DNA from: Parachitinimonas caeni
GTDB taxonomy: Bacteria; Pseudomonadota; Gammaproteobacteria; Burkholderiales; Chitinimonadaceae
DNA length: 64,000 bases
NCBI RefSeq assembly: GCF_030129945.1
Contig: NZ_JARRAF010000011.1
Span: 90,785-154,784, forward strand
Reading direction: 5' to 3'
The position numbers and the translations under genes were made by a program. Of the stretch, positions 1-8,709 are shown in pieces. Numbering within the stretch: position 1 is the first letter of the stretch; the number at the start of each line of letters is the position of its first letter. The notes below the pieces were generated by a model, which had not been told where the DNA came from, did no database searches, and saw only the letters and a list, made by a program, of their open reading frames with translations.

Positions 1-93
1 GCCTCTTGAATAAGGTATCGGACCAAGGCTGGCACCGCTGTAAAGAACTTACCCCAGTATGTTTCTTGCACGGGTGCCGGGTTGGATGACAAC

Positions 94-261
94 TCATGAC
101 TCCTTGTCGAGAGGGGGAGGGGTGTCATCGTCATGCAGTATGCGGTGGGCAGGCCCTTCAAGGTCGTCGAACTGGCCCGAGCGCGATGCCCACCAGAACA
201 ATGCGCCGATCAGGAATGCCAACAGGACGGACAGGGGAATCAGAAGATAGAGGCTTTGCAT
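94..261 (-). CDS. ccoS: CcoS, cbb3-type cytochrome oxidase assembly protein
   Basis: A 55-residue protein with one N-terminal membrane helix (about residues 4-23) followed by FWWASRSGQFDDLEGPAHRI. That FxWAxxxGQFDDLxGPAxRIL pattern is diagnostic of CcoS, the small inner-membrane factor needed for haem and copper insertion into cbb3 oxidase. The reading frame continues upstream, but the ATG at 261 starts directly before the membrane helix and gives the usual family length, so the longer frame is not used. In related genomes ccoNOP follows on the same strand; here that would lie beyond the left edge. The C-terminus is short and acidic, as in homologues. Identification is confident. Confidence 0.9.
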   Translation of the reverse strand: MQSLYLLIPLSVLLAFLIGALFWWASRSGQFDDLEGPAHRILHDDDTPPPLDKES

Positions 262-902
262 CCATCCATTCTGACATAGCCGCCTTATCCAGACACAGGC
301 GGTTATCAGAGTACCTTGCACGCTCGGCGGATCTGACTTGTGGATAACTCCCTGGTCAATTGGCATAGTGCCATGCATGCATGGATTTAAGAGTTTTGAC
401 ATTTCGGTAAGTTTCATTACCCAGAATTGCCGGGGTACACGAGAAGTCCTCTGGGTTTTCATCAATCGAGATTGCTTATGATCGTGCGAAAATAGAAAAA
501 TGCTATTGACTGTTTAGCTTGCTCATTTAAGTTAAATTAACTTCCATTTGGCTTAGTTAAAATGACATGCAAATTTAGATAATGCTAAATTAGGAAATTC
601 TGATTTCCTCTGTATTGGAAATGTCCTGATCAAATTTGCTGATAAATTCTGAGGCGTGGGAATAATTTTCCTTTTTGCGGGAATGGATAATATGAACTAG
701 AAGTTCCGGCAATTGCTCTGTGCTATCTATCGATAAATGGGGTTTTTCCGAGCAGGTATCACTCATTCAAACAATATGGCCAAGAACGGGCAGTGCGAGC
801 TTGGTGGCGATGCAATGGTGCGCATCCTTTGCTACATTGCTGCCCAATTCTGGCTGGGATACCTCACTGGCCAGCCAACTGATCAACAATCTAGGAGTTT
901 TC
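262..902. other. Intergenic region between ccoS and purT
   Basis: No supportable gene in 640 bases. Bases 480-620 are markedly AT-rich and probably hold the divergent promoters. A TTGACT at 506-511 is present, but no well-placed -10 follows. I found no clear Fnr/Anr box (TTGAT-N4-ATCAA) for ccoS. A good ribosome binding site, AGGAG at 893-897, precedes purT. Confidence 0.5.
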
Positions 903-2105
903 ATGCGCCTCGGAACACCACTTTCGTCTTCTGCCGTCAGAGTCATGCTGTTGGGTAGTGGCGAGCTGGGGAAGGAAGTTGTCATTGCCCTGCAGCGGCT
1001 GGGTGTTGAAACCATCGCGGTTGACCGCTATCCCCATGCGCCCGCTCATCAGCTTGCCCATCGCCACCATGTAATCGACATGACGGATCCTTCCGCGCTA
1101 CGTGAACTGATTGAGCGGGAGCGGCCGCACTTTGTCGTACCGGAGATCGAGGCAATCGCTACTGAGCTCTTGCTGGAAATCGAGCGCGAAGGCGTGGCTG
1201 AAGTGATCCCGACGGCCCGTGCCGCCAATCTCACCATGAACCGAGAAGGAATACGGCGCCTTGCCGCAGAAGAGCTGGGCCTGCCGACCTCTCCATATCG
1301 TTTTGCTTCCAGCCTGGAAGAACTGCAGGAAGCTGCGGAAGTGGTTGGATTCCCTTGTGTTATCAAGCCTGTCATGTCGTCTTCGGGCAAGGGTCAGTCC
1401 GTAGCAAAGAATCCCGACGATCTGGCTAAATCCTGGTCTTATGCCCAGAGCGGCGGGCGCGTTGATCGCGGGCGTGTCATTGTCGAGGGTTTCATTGATT
1501 TTGATTATGAGATTACGCAGTTGACGGTTCGTGCTCGGGGGGCGGATGGCGGGATCGAGACGCACTTCTGTGAGCCGATTGGGCATCTTCAGGTGCAGGG
1601 TGATTACGTTGAGAGCTGGCAGCCACAGCCGATGTCGCAGGCAGCACTGTTGCGCGCACGAGAGATCGCTAAAGCGGTGACCGATAATCTGGGTGGGCGC
1701 GGGCTCTATGGGGTCGAGCTGTTTGTGAAAGGCGATCAGGTATGGTTTTCGGAAGTGAGCCCGCGCCCGCACGATACAGGTTTGGTGACCTTGGCCAGCC
1801 AGCGCTTGTCGGAGTTTGAGCTACATGCTCGTGCCATTTTGGGGTTGCCGGTCGATGCCGGCTTACGCAATACGGCAGCCAGCGCGGTCATCTATGGGCA
1901 GTTGGAAGCGAAGGCGATTGCGTTTGAAGGGATTGCACAAGCCATGGCGATTCCGATGTCCGACTTGCGTCTGTTTGGTAAACCGGAGTCTTTTGCCCGT
2001 CGGCGCATGGGGGTTGCGGTTGCAGCTGGGGAATCGATTGATCAGGCCAGAGAGAGAGCTCGCCATGCGGCATCCTTGGTTCGCCCTGTATCAGGAGAAG
2101 CGTGA
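903..2105 (+). CDS. purT: Formate-dependent phosphoribosylglycinamide formyltransferase (GAR transformylase 2)
   Basis: Cytosolic ATP-grasp enzyme of de novo purine synthesis that makes formyl-GAR from GAR, formate and ATP, without formyl-tetrahydrofolate. The N-terminal [13 protein letters not shown] (about residues 13-25) is the PurT signature, followed by [15 protein letters not shown]; the ATP-grasp core has [14 protein letters not shown] and ends with [10 protein letters not shown]. Length is 400 residues against about 392 in E. coli. The frame is open from 720, but the ATG at 903 has AGGAG six bases upstream and matches the family N-terminus. The stop overlaps the next start (TGATG), so the downstream haemoglobin is probably translationally coupled. 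Very confident. Confidence 0.97.
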   Translation: MRLGTPLSSSAVRVMLLGSGELGKEVVIALQRLGVETIAVDRYPHAPAHQLAHRHHVIDMTDPSALRELIERERPHFVVPEIEAIATELLLEIEREGVAEVIPTARAANLTMNREGIRRLAAEELGLPTSPYRFASSLEELQEAAEVVGFPCVIKPVMSSSGKGQSVAKNPDDLAKSWSYAQSGGRVDRGRVIVEGFIDFDYEITQLTVRARGADGGIETHFCEPIGHLQVQGDYVESWQPQPMSQAALLRAREIAKAVTDNLGGRGLYGVELFVKGDQVWFSEVSPRPHDTGLVTLASQRLSEFELHARAILGLPVDAGLRNTAASAVIYGQLEAKAIAFEGIAQAMAIPMSDLRLFGKPESFARRRMGVAVAAGESIDQARERARHAASLVRPVSGEA

Positions 2106-2497
2106 TGACACATCCAGATCAGGCCTCTCAGCCATATCATCTGCTGGGCGGGGAGGCGATTGTGCGGCGGGTGGTAGACCGCTTCTATGACTTGATGGAC
2201 AGCGATCCTCGTGCCGCCGCGATTCGGGCCATGCACCCTGCCGATTTGACCTCGTCCCGCGACAAGCTGTTTATGTTTCTGAGTGGCTGGCTTGGCGGGC
2301 CTTCGCTGTACATGGAGCGCTACGGACACCCAATGCTCAGGGCACGTCATCTGCCGTTTGCAATTGATGAGTCAGCCAGAGATGCCTGGCTGATATGCAT
2401 GTATCAGGCACTTGATGAAACCCCGATGGAACAGGCGCTGCGCGACCATCTGGAAGAAGCGCTGTTCCGGACAGCGGACTTCATGCGCAACCAATAA
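2105..2497 (+). CDS. Group II truncated haemoglobin (trHbO-type)
   Basis: Small haem protein of 130 residues with the 2-on-2 truncated globin pattern: LGGEAIVRRVVDRFYDLM at the N-terminus (the Tyr is the usual B10 ligand-stabilising residue), then FLSGWLGGPSLYMERYGHP and RARHLPFAI, where the His of RARH is the expected proximal haem ligand. Group II members bind O2 or NO and are linked to redox and nitrosative stress. The ATG at 2105 overlaps the purT stop by one base; a GTG at 2102 is an alternative start. The physiological link to PurT is unknown; the coupling is seen, the role is inferred. Confidence 0.88.
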   Translation: MTHPDQASQPYHLLGGEAIVRRVVDRFYDLMDSDPRAAAIRAMHPADLTSSRDKLFMFLSGWLGGPSLYMERYGHPMLRARHLPFAIDESARDAWLICMYQALDETPMEQALRDHLEEALFRTADFMRNQ

Positions 2498-2627
2498 GCG
2501 GTGATTCGCGTCGGTATGTTTTGGAAACGCTCGTTTACAACTGACAGCAGGCGCGAAAAATCTGGGTTACAAAGCGGGCTTAGGATGAGGCTGTCGATTC
2601 AACGAATTTCCGCCTCAGGAGGCCACC

Positions 2628-3110
2628 ATGAAAGCCGTAACCCTCATTACTTCATTTGCCCTGACTCTGAGCGTACTTGCCAGTGGTATTGCTTATTCCG
2701 CGCCGGATCATGAGTCAAACGCAGCTGGACACTTTCGGATAAGCACGCTGCAGTCCCAGCTGAAAGCAGCGCATGATGAACTCAAGCTATCTGCTGCGCA
2801 GGAGGCGCTGTGGCAGGATGCCGAAAAGTCATCCAAAGCCAACCGGCAGGGAATGCAAGAACGAATGAAGCTGGTGCATGAGCAGATCCAGACGGAGAAG
2901 TCCAAAGACATCCTCGACTTGCAGAAGATCTCGGACTTGATGGATCAAAATATGGCCGCAGCGCAGGCCGCGCACAAAGATGGGCGTGAGAAATGGCTGA
3001 AGTTGTATGCCAGTCTTTCCGCTGATCAGAAAGTAATTGCCAGCCGTTACATCAAGCAGGGAATGAGCCGTATGGAAAGGATGCGCATGCACGGCATGCA
3101 TGTGCGGTGA
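2628..3110 (+). CDS. Spy/LTXXQ-motif family periplasmic protein
   Basis: A 160-residue exported protein with a signal peptide (about residues 1-24, cleavage near AYS-AP) followed by an all-alpha, charged domain. Two LTXXQ-like motifs are visible, LSAAQ and LSADQ, near the start and end of the helical region, as in Spy and CpxP-type envelope stress chaperones. The C-terminus is Met/His/Arg-rich (SRMERMRMHGMHVR), which may suggest metal binding (inference). An excellent Shine-Dalgarno AGGAGG at 2617-2622 sets the start. A terminator-like hairpin follows at 3194. Confidence 0.8.
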   Translation: MKAVTLITSFALTLSVLASGIAYSAPDHESNAAGHFRISTLQSQLKAAHDELKLSAAQEALWQDAEKSSKANRQGMQERMKLVHEQIQTEKSKDILDLQKISDLMDQNMAAAQAAHKDGREKWLKLYASLSADQKVIASRYIKQGMSRMERMRMHGMHVR

Positions 3111-3193
3111 TGTTTATAGCCTTTTGATTAAAAAGTACTATCTCTCCATCTCTGCGACGAGCAGTCGACAGGCCTCTCTTGCTTCAATATTGC

Positions 3194-3221
3194 GAGCCAA
3201 CCCGTTAACGGTTGGCTCTTT
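3194..3221 (+). terminator. Rho-independent terminator after the Spy-like gene
   Basis: Perfect 9-bp stem GAGCCAACC / GGTTGGCTC with a 7-base loop, followed by TT. The T tract is short, so strength is uncertain. Confidence 0.6.
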
Positions 3222-3403
3222 GCCATTTGGCGAGGCTGAAATTGTCGCCGCCGTAAGATGGGGCCCGCATGCACAGCTTTCCGACGACTAGACTGGGCGC
3301 TAAAATCGACTGAATAAACCCTGCAAAGCGTTGGCGCATATGCTTACCGGGCATGCCATCAATGCTGTATTTCCACTCAATCCGGGTCTTCTAAGGTTTC
3401 TTG

Positions 3404-4147
3404 ATGCGCTTTCTTCTGAGCAATGATGACGGTTATTTTTCCCCCGGACTGGCTGCATTGGCCAAGGCGCTCCAACCTCTGGGCGAAGTCATCGTAGTTG
3501 CCCCAGCTCGTGATCGCTCCGGTTCCAGTAACTCTCTTACGCTGGATCGCCCCCTTTATTTACGCCAGGCAGCTTCCGGTTTCTATTATGTAGATGGCAC
3601 GCCGACAGACTGCGTGCATCTTGCCGCCACAGGTCTGCTGGATGGTATGCCGGATATGGTGATTTCCGGCATCAATAACGGCGCCAATATGGGCGACGAC
3701 ACCATTTATTCCGGGACTGTTGCTGCAGCAACCGAGGGGTATTTGCTCGGTATCCCGTCCCTCGCATTGTCCCTGATCGAGCACGGCAGTCCTTATGTTG
3801 AAGACGCTGCCAGAGTTGCGGCGGACATCGTGCACCGCATGTGTGAGGAGCCGAGCCGAGGTGCCTTGCTTCTCAATGTGAATATCCCAAGCTTGCCATA
3901 CCAGGAGCTGAAGGGCTGGCAGGTCACCCGTCTTGGGCGGCGCCATAAGGCTGAGCCTGTGGTCAAGGCACAAGATCCTCGCGGCAACACCGTTTACTGG
4001 GTTGGGCCGGTTGGTTCGGCCCAAGATGCCGGGGAGGGCACCGATTTCAACGCGGTTGCCAATGGTTTCGTATCGATAACCCCCTTGCAGATTGACTTGA
4101 CTGCACATCGTCAACTGGACTTCGTAAAGACATGGCTAACAGCGTGA
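3404..4147 (+). CDS. surE: 5'/3'-nucleotidase SurE
   Basis: Stationary-phase survival phosphatase acting on nucleoside monophosphates. It begins [10 protein letters not shown], with metal ligands D8 and D9, then S39 in [12 protein letters not shown], and continues with [13 protein letters not shown], which carries the Asn ligand. Length 247 residues is normal. A TTG three bases upstream would add one residue, but the ATG at 3404 matches the conserved N-terminus. The gene overlaps pcm by 16 bases and starts the surE-pcm-nlpD-rpoS cluster, the same order as in E. coli. Confidence 0.96.
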   Translation: MRFLLSNDDGYFSPGLAALAKALQPLGEVIVVAPARDRSGSSNSLTLDRPLYLRQAASGFYYVDGTPTDCVHLAATGLLDGMPDMVISGINNGANMGDDTIYSGTVAAATEGYLLGIPSLALSLIEHGSPYVEDAARVAADIVHRMCEEPSRGALLLNVNIPSLPYQELKGWQVTRLGRRHKAEPVVKAQDPRGNTVYWVGPVGSAQDAGEGTDFNAVANGFVSITPLQIDLTAHRQLDFVKTWLTA

Positions 4148-4800
4148 ATGCTGATTACTCGGGCATCGGCATGACCTCGGCCCGTACCCGTGGCCGAATG
4201 GTTGAACGGTTGCGGACTCAGGGCATCAAAGATGAATCAGTGCTTGCAGTTATGGGGGCTTTGCCCCGGCATGTGTTTGTCGATGAGGCGCTGGCTCACA
4301 GAGCCTATGATGATGTCGCCCTGCCAATTGGACACGGTCAGACCATCAGCCAACCCTACATTGTTGCGCGAATGTCTGAGCTGGCAGTGAGTGCGTTGCG
4401 CCGGGAACGCGTGCTGGAAATCGGCACTGGCTGTGGGTATCAATCAGCCGTGCTTGGCAAATTGTTTAAAACGGTCTTTTCTGTTGAGCGGATTGCTTTG
4501 CTGCTCGACAAGGCACGCAGCACGCTGCGTGAATTGCAAGTCAATAATGTGCGCTTGCGACATGCTGATGGTCATTTGGGCCTGCCGGAATCAGGCCCTT
4601 TTGACGTTGTAATCATGACAGCTGCTGCATCCCATTTACCGCTATCGCTGCTGGAGCAACTGGCACCAGGTGGGCGGTTGATTTTCCCTTTAGGTACTAC
4701 AGACCAGGAACTTCGCGTGATAGAGCGAACCCCTGATGGATTTGTCGAAGTGCGCTTGGAGAAAGTGCGTTTTGTCCCCCTTTTGCCCGGTCTGGCCTGA
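4132..4800 (+). CDS. pcm: Protein-L-isoaspartate O-methyltransferase
   Basis: Repairs isoaspartyl residues in aged proteins using S-adenosylmethionine. The SAM-binding motif [15 protein letters not shown] is at about residues 94-108, preceded by [15 protein letters not shown], the family's substrate-side signature. It has 222 residues against 208 in E. coli; the excess is N-terminal, and an internal ATG at 4174 (MTSARTRGR) could be the true start. It overlaps the end of surE, indicating translational coupling. Confidence 0.94.
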   Translation: MANSVNADYSGIGMTSARTRGRMVERLRTQGIKDESVLAVMGALPRHVFVDEALAHRAYDDVALPIGHGQTISQPYIVARMSELAVSALRRERVLEIGTGCGYQSAVLGKLFKTVFSVERIALLLDKARSTLRELQVNNVRLRHADGHLGLPESGPFDVVIMTAAASHLPLSLLEQLAPGGRLIFPLGTTDQELRVIERTPDGFVEVRLEKVRFVPLLPGLA

Positions 4801-4892
4801 AAACTCATCCTGATCACTCAATTTGCTGATGCTGCCAGAACCCACTTGGCTGGCAGGCATCAGCGCACCCAATTCAAATAGGGAGTTACTCC

Positions 4893-5936
4893 GTGAAAAA
4901 CTGGCGATTTGCAGCTCTGTCTTCTTTGGTCCTTGCCGCCTGTGCAACTACTCCCCAAACCCCGGCGCCGATTGTTGATAAAACACAGCCTGGTGCCCGT
5001 ACGAGCACCCCTCCCGCGCCCGCAGCAACAAGCCGCCCAGCAGCCCCTGCAAGCACTCAGGATGGTAAAGATGGGGATTGGCGGCCTAAGACCTATACCG
5101 TCAAGAAGGGCGACACGCTGTACAGCATTGCACTTGAGCATGGCTTGGACTACCGGGAGGTTGCTGAGTGGAACCAGTTGCCGGACGTCAATTTGATCAA
5201 AATAGATCAGATCTTGCGTTTAACCCCTGGGGATCCGGCGACGGTACCAACCCAGGCTGCTGTGGTGATCAAGCCAGTCAAACCGGATTCTGCTATTTCC
5301 GTTACCTCTGTAGAAACTCCAAAACCTGCCGATAGCATCACCATTACGTACCCCAAGGCTATCAAGCTGCCCTACAGCAAAGAGGCTGAGGCAACATTGG
5401 CCGCCCAGGCGGAAGGTTCGATAGGAGTACCGAAAACACCGGGCAAGCCAGAAGTAAAAGTTGAAACCAAGCCAGAAAATAAAACCGAAATAAAACCCGA
5501 AATTAAAAACACGCCAGTAACTCCAGAAGCAAAGCCTGTTATAAATGGCGCCACTGGTGATGAGGAAGTAAGTGGATGGATTTGGCCGACTGTCGGTAAA
5601 TTGCTATCACCGTTTAGCGAAACCAACAAAGGAATCGATTTATCTGGAAAAATGGGGCAACCAGTACTTGCGGCAGCGGGTGGAAAAGTCGTATATAGCG
5701 GCAGTGGCTTGCGCAGTTACGGCAAGTTGATCATTATTAAACACAATAGAACATACCTATCAGCGTATGCTCATAATAGTCAGCTTTTGGTAAGGGAGGG
5801 GGATAACGTGAAGAAGGGAGATAAAATCGCCGAAATGGGAAATTCGGATGCTGACCAGGTGAAACTGCATTTCGAGATCCGGCGATTTGGAAAGCCGGTG
5901 GATCCAACCAAATACTTAACGGCAGAAAAACCATGA
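4893..5936 (+). CDS. nlpD: NlpD-like murein hydrolase activator lipoprotein (LysM + M23)
   Basis: Outer-membrane lipoprotein that in enterobacteria activates the amidase AmiC at the septum. The N-terminal signal ends in a lipobox LAAC with Cys17; a Pro/Ala-rich linker follows, then LysM (about 66-111, [13 protein letters not shown]), a Lys/Pro/Glu-rich spacer and a LytM/M23 domain (about 228-343). The first zinc-binding position reads NKGIDL, with Asn where active M23 enzymes have His, so the domain should be a non-catalytic activator like E. coli NlpD. The start is GTG at 4893 with GGGAG upstream. Its last four bases overlap the rpoS start (ATGA). The linker at 5330-5560 is AT-richer than the flanks. 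Confidence 0.93.
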   Translation: MKNWRFAALSSLVLAACATTPQTPAPIVDKTQPGARTSTPPAPAATSRPAAPASTQDGKDGDWRPKTYTVKKGDTLYSIALEHGLDYREVAEWNQLPDVNLIKIDQILRLTPGDPATVPTQAAVVIKPVKPDSAISVTSVETPKPADSITITYPKAIKLPYSKEAEATLAAQAEGSIGVPKTPGKPEVKVETKPENKTEIKPEIKNTPVTPEAKPVINGATGDEEVSGWIWPTVGKLLSPFSETNKGIDLSGKMGQPVLAAAGGKVVYSGSGLRSYGKLIIIKHNRTYLSAYAHNSQLLVREGDNVKKGDKIAEMGNSDADQVKLHFEIRRFGKPVDPTKYLTAEKP

Positions 5937-6898
5937 ACAACGCACTCGACACCATTGAAGAAGAGTTGGTTGAAGATGAGCTGATGGATGGAGATGACAC
6001 CGAAGGAGAGGCAGAATCAGAGGAGCAGGCAGCTGAAGACTCCGATGCCTATTCGCCCGAGACGTCAACGGGTGACGTCACCCAGATCTATCTGAATGAT
6101 ATCGGTCATAATGCTTTACTCACACCTGACCAGGAACGTGAGCTGGCGAGACGGGTAGTGCAGGGGGATTTCGATGCGCGGCAGAAAATGATCGAGCACA
6201 ATTTGCGCTTGGTCGTGAACATTGCCAAACATTACATCAACCGTGGCATGGCGCTACTGGATCTGATTGAGGAGGGAAACATTGGCCTCATGCATGCGCT
6301 GGAAAAGTTCGACCCCGAACGTGGCTTCCGCTTTTCTACTTATGCAACCTGGTGGATCAGGCAGAGCATAGAGCGCGCGATCATGAATCAGTCACGAACA
6401 ATTCGACTGCCGGTTCATGTGATCAAAGAGCTCAACGTTTATCTGCGAGCGCAAAGGCACCTTGAAGCCCAGATGGGTAGGGAGCCCACCATAGAGGAGG
6501 TTGCCTGCCTGGTTGATAAGCCTGTCGAGGAAGTCCGCAGGGTAATGAATCTCAACGAGCGCATGGCTTCACTCGACGCCCCTCTTGATATTGACCCTAT
6601 GCTGTCTATCGGTGAGTCCATTCCGGATGAACAACACGATGGCCCTGATGTCATCTTGCAGAATGCAGAAATTCAGCGTTATGTCAGAGACTGGTTGAAA
6701 CAGTTGAATGACAAGCAGCGAATGGTGATCGAGCGGCGGTATGGGTTGAATGGCTACGACATCTGCACGCTTGAAGACTTGGCGTCGCATCTTTCGTTGA
6801 CTCGGGAGCGAGTGCGTCAGATCCAGATTGAAGCGCTTGAGAGCTTGCGCCGATTATTGCGGCGCCAAGGGGTATCGAGGGATGTCTTGCTTGGGTAA
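5933..6898 (+). CDS. rpoS: RNA polymerase sigma factor RpoS
   Basis: General stress and stationary-phase sigma factor, 321 residues. After an acidic N-terminal tail come region 1.2 ([17 protein letters not shown]), region 2 ([44 protein letters not shown]), region 3 and region 4.2 ([20 protein letters not shown]). It differs clearly from the RpoD further right. Its position directly after nlpD with an ATGA overlap is the classic arrangement; in E. coli the main rpoS promoter lies inside nlpD, which may hold here too (inference). A terminator follows. Confidence 0.97.
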   Translation: MNNALDTIEEELVEDELMDGDDTEGEAESEEQAAEDSDAYSPETSTGDVTQIYLNDIGHNALLTPDQERELARRVVQGDFDARQKMIEHNLRLVVNIAKHYINRGMALLDLIEEGNIGLMHALEKFDPERGFRFSTYATWWIRQSIERAIMNQSRTIRLPVHVIKELNVYLRAQRHLEAQMGREPTIEEVACLVDKPVEEVRRVMNLNERMASLDAPLDIDPMLSIGESIPDEQHDGPDVILQNAEIQRYVRDWLKQLNDKQRMVIERRYGLNGYDICTLEDLASHLSLTRERVRQIQIEALESLRRLLRRQGVSRDVLLG

Positions 6899-6930
6899 GG
6901 CATAGCATTTTCATCCGGACAGGTTCGGCA

Positions 6931-6957
6931 AAAGTCGGGGAGATCCCGACTTTTTGC
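6931..6957 (+). terminator. Rho-independent terminator after rpoS
   Basis: Stem AAAGTCGGG / CCCGACTTT with a 5-base loop GAGAT, continuing into TTTTTGCATTTTT. It ends the surE-rpoS transcript. Confidence 0.85.
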
Positions 6958-6992
6958 ATTTTTACGGTTCTCATGATTCGGTGGGGGGCGGC

Positions 6993-7021
6993 TTGAGTAA
7001 TTTGGAGAATTAAAGTATTCT
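6993..7021 (+). promoter_or_regulatory. Candidate sigma70 promoter of the rpsF operon
   Basis: TTGAGT (6993-6998), 17-base spacer, TATTCT (7016-7021). A start near 7028 would give a leader of about 60 bases before rpsF. Confidence 0.6.
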
Positions 7022-7038
7022 GCTCGGTTTTCACCCTT

Positions 7039-7067
7039 GCCTTACCGACTAGCGCATGACGGAAGGC
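7039..7067 (+). ncRNA. Candidate S6:S18-binding leader hairpin of rpsF mRNA
   Basis: GCCTT (7039-7043), an unpaired A, CCG (7045-7047), a 12-base loop, CGG (7060-7062) and AAGGC (7063-7067) form a hairpin just upstream of rpsF. Leaders carrying a CCG element that bind the S6:S18 complex are known from many bacteria and give autogenous control. Here the hairpin and CCG are seen; the function is inferred. Confidence 0.45.
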
Positions 7068-7088
7068 TACAAACCGTAAGGAGAGCGC

Positions 7089-7466
7089 ATGCGACACTAC
7101 GAAATCGTGTTTATCGTGCACCCCGATCAAAGCGAACAAGTACCCGCAATGATCGAGCGTTACAAGACGATGATCACCACTGAAGGCGGAAAGATTCATC
7201 GCCTGGAAGATTGGGGCCGTCGCCAGTTGGCATACCCGATCCAGAAAATTCACAAGGCACACTACGTTCTGATGAACATTGAAGTTGGCCAGGGCACGCT
7301 GGATGAGCTCGAGCACGCTTTCAAGTTCAACGACGCAGTTCTGCGCCACCTGACAGTAAAGATGTCCGAGGCCGTTGTTGAGCCTTCGCCGATGATGAAG
7401 GAAGAGAAGTCGAAGTCCTTGACCACGGCACCTGCGGGTGAGTCCAAGGAAGCTGCGGCAGCTTAA
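7089..7466 (+). CDS. rpsF: 30S ribosomal protein S6
   Basis: Starts [19 protein letters not shown] and contains [16 protein letters not shown] and HYVLMNIE, all typical of S6. It has 125 residues with the usual low-complexity Lys/Ala/Glu tail. AAGGAG at 7077-7082 is the binding site for initiation. First gene of rpsF-priB-rpsR-rplI. Confidence 0.98.
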   Translation: MRHYEIVFIVHPDQSEQVPAMIERYKTMITTEGGKIHRLEDWGRRQLAYPIQKIHKAHYVLMNIEVGQGTLDELEHAFKFNDAVLRHLTVKMSEAVVEPSPMMKEEKSKSLTTAPAGESKEAAAA

Positions 7467-7489
7467 TTTAAAAGCGGTCGGAGTTTGAC

Positions 7490-7792
7490 ATCGATACCTT
7501 TCGCAATACCGTTGTAATTACCGGACTCATATCCGATCTGTCTATCTTGCGTTATACCCCTGCAGGGATTCCTGCTGTTGAGTTCAAGTTGATGCATGAG
7601 TCAACGCAGAATGAGGCAGGAGCTGAACGACAAGTGGCATGTGAAGTATGTTGCATTGCACTTGGAGATCCCGCTGTTGCTCTTAGTACTCGCATGGACG
7701 GGTGTAGATTAAAAGTTAAAGGTTTTTTAGCTGCGCGCAATATGCGCTATCGAAGCAGCTTGGTATTGCATGTAACTGATTACGGTGAATGA
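7490..7792 (+). CDS. priB: Primosomal replication protein N (PriB), apparent non-canonical ATC start
   Basis: Single-stranded-DNA-binding OB-fold protein of the replication-restart primosome. The body NTVVITGLI...LRYTPAGIPAVEFKLMHES...EVCCIALGDPA...GFLAARNMRYRSSLVLHV is clearly PriB, and the gene sits in its usual place between rpsF and rpsR. Between the in-frame stop at 7469 and the conserved first strand there is no ATG, GTG or TTG. The best candidate is ATC at 7490, six bases after GGAG (7480-7483), giving 100 residues, the family length. The first standard in-frame codon is TTG at 7547, which would delete strand 1. A sequencing indel cannot be excluded. Confidence 0.8.
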   Translation: MDTFRNTVVITGLISDLSILRYTPAGIPAVEFKLMHESTQNEAGAERQVACEVCCIALGDPAVALSTRMDGCRLKVKGFLAARNMRYRSSLVLHVTDYGE

Positions 7793-7795
7793 AAT

Positions 7796-8068
7796 ATGTT
7801 CAATAAAGCTCGTGGCAAAAATGGTAAGACTGGCAAGCCAGCTGCTCGCCAGATGTTCAAGCGCCGGAAATTCTGTCGCTTTACGGCAGAAGGCGTAAAA
7901 GAAATCGATTACAAGGACATCAATGTTCTGAAAGATTTCATCGGCGAGAATGGGAAGATCATTCCTGCTCGTATCACTGGCACTAAAGCGCGTTATCAGC
8001 GTCAGCTGTCCACCGCTATCAAGCGCGCACGTTTCTTGGCGCTGATGCCGTATACAGATCTGCACTAA
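7796..8068 (+). CDS. rpsR: 30S ribosomal protein S18
   Basis: A 90-residue protein with [21 protein letters not shown] and [20 protein letters not shown], the S18 hallmarks. It starts three bases after the priB stop. It pairs with S6 in the ribosome and, in other bacteria, in autogenous control of this operon. Confidence 0.98.
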   Translation: MFNKARGKNGKTGKPAARQMFKRRKFCRFTAEGVKEIDYKDINVLKDFIGENGKIIPARITGTKARYQRQLSTAIKRARFLALMPYTDLH

Positions 8069-8087
8069 GCGCCAGGAGAGAACGACT

Positions 8088-8534
8088 ATGCAAATTATTC
8101 TGCTTGAGAAAGTAGCTAACCTCGGTCAGCTGGGTGACGTGGTTAAGGTTAAGGATGGCTACGCCCGCAACTTCCTGATCCCTCAAGGAAAAGCGAAGCG
8201 TGCGACGGATGCTGCTCTGAAAGAGTTTGAAGCGCGTCGTGCAGAGCTGGAAAAGCGTCAGGCTGAAATTTTGGCAGATGCTCAACAGCGTGCTGCCAAA
8301 CTGGAAGGAGCGACTGTTTCGATCAGCCAAAAGGCGGGTGTTGATGGTCGCCTGTTCGGTTCAGTAACAAACCACGATATCGCCGAAGCGATCTGCGCTT
8401 CGGGTGTTCAGGTTGTTAAGGCGGAAGTTCGTTTGCCAGAAGGCCCGTTCAAGGCTGTTGGTGAGTACGAAGTTACCGTAGCACTGCATCACGACGTTGT
8501 GGCAAATGTGAAAGTTGCTGTTGTAGCGCAATAA
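8088..8534 (+). CDS. rplI: 50S ribosomal protein L9
   Basis: A 148-residue protein starting [36 protein letters not shown], the invariant L9 N-terminal domain, followed by the long connecting helix and the C-terminal domain ending [21 protein letters not shown] at 8072-8078 precedes the ATG. Last gene of the operon; a strong terminator follows. Confidence 0.98.
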   Translation: MQIILLEKVANLGQLGDVVKVKDGYARNFLIPQGKAKRATDAALKEFEARRAELEKRQAEILADAQQRAAKLEGATVSISQKAGVDGRLFGSVTNHDIAEAICASGVQVVKAEVRLPEGPFKAVGEYEVTVALHHDVVANVKVAVVAQ

Positions 8535-8559
8535 TCGACACTGCTGTAACTGAATCAGA

Positions 8560-8598
8560 GCAAACGGGGTTCGAGAAATCGAACCCCGTTTGCTTTTT
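8560..8598 (+). terminator. Strong rho-independent terminator after rplI
   Basis: Perfect 15-bp stem (8560-8574 / 8579-8593) capped by a GAAA tetraloop and followed by TTTTT. A textbook intrinsic terminator. Confidence 0.95.
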
Positions 8599-8609
8599 GT
8601 GGTTTCGCC

Positions 8610-8636
8610 TTGCAAAAGATGTTGGCGCACTATAAT
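8610..8636 (+). promoter_or_regulatory. Candidate promoter of the diguanylate cyclase gene
   Basis: Consensus -10 TATAAT at 8631-8636, with TTGCAA at 8610-8615 as a possible -35 (short 15-base spacer). Confidence 0.45.
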
Positions 8637-8709
8637 CCAGAGTGCTGGCAGGCTGCCGAGTTGCTGGCAACTGCATATTTTGCCGACACACAGCGACTGA
8701 ATAAATTAG

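Noticed and set aside
480..640. Promoter TTGACT at 506 and possible Fnr site for ccoS
   Set aside because: No -10 at proper spacing and no TTGAT-N4-ATCAA motif.
1098..1772. 224-codon minus-strand frame inside purT
   Set aside because: Antisense shadow; purT is intact on the other strand.
2501..2713. 70-codon frame before the Spy-like gene
   Set aside because: Overlaps the true start with its strong Shine-Dalgarno; no family resemblance.
6684..7349. 221-codon minus-strand frame over rpoS end and rpsF
   Set aside because: Spans two real genes, a terminator and a promoter on the other strand.
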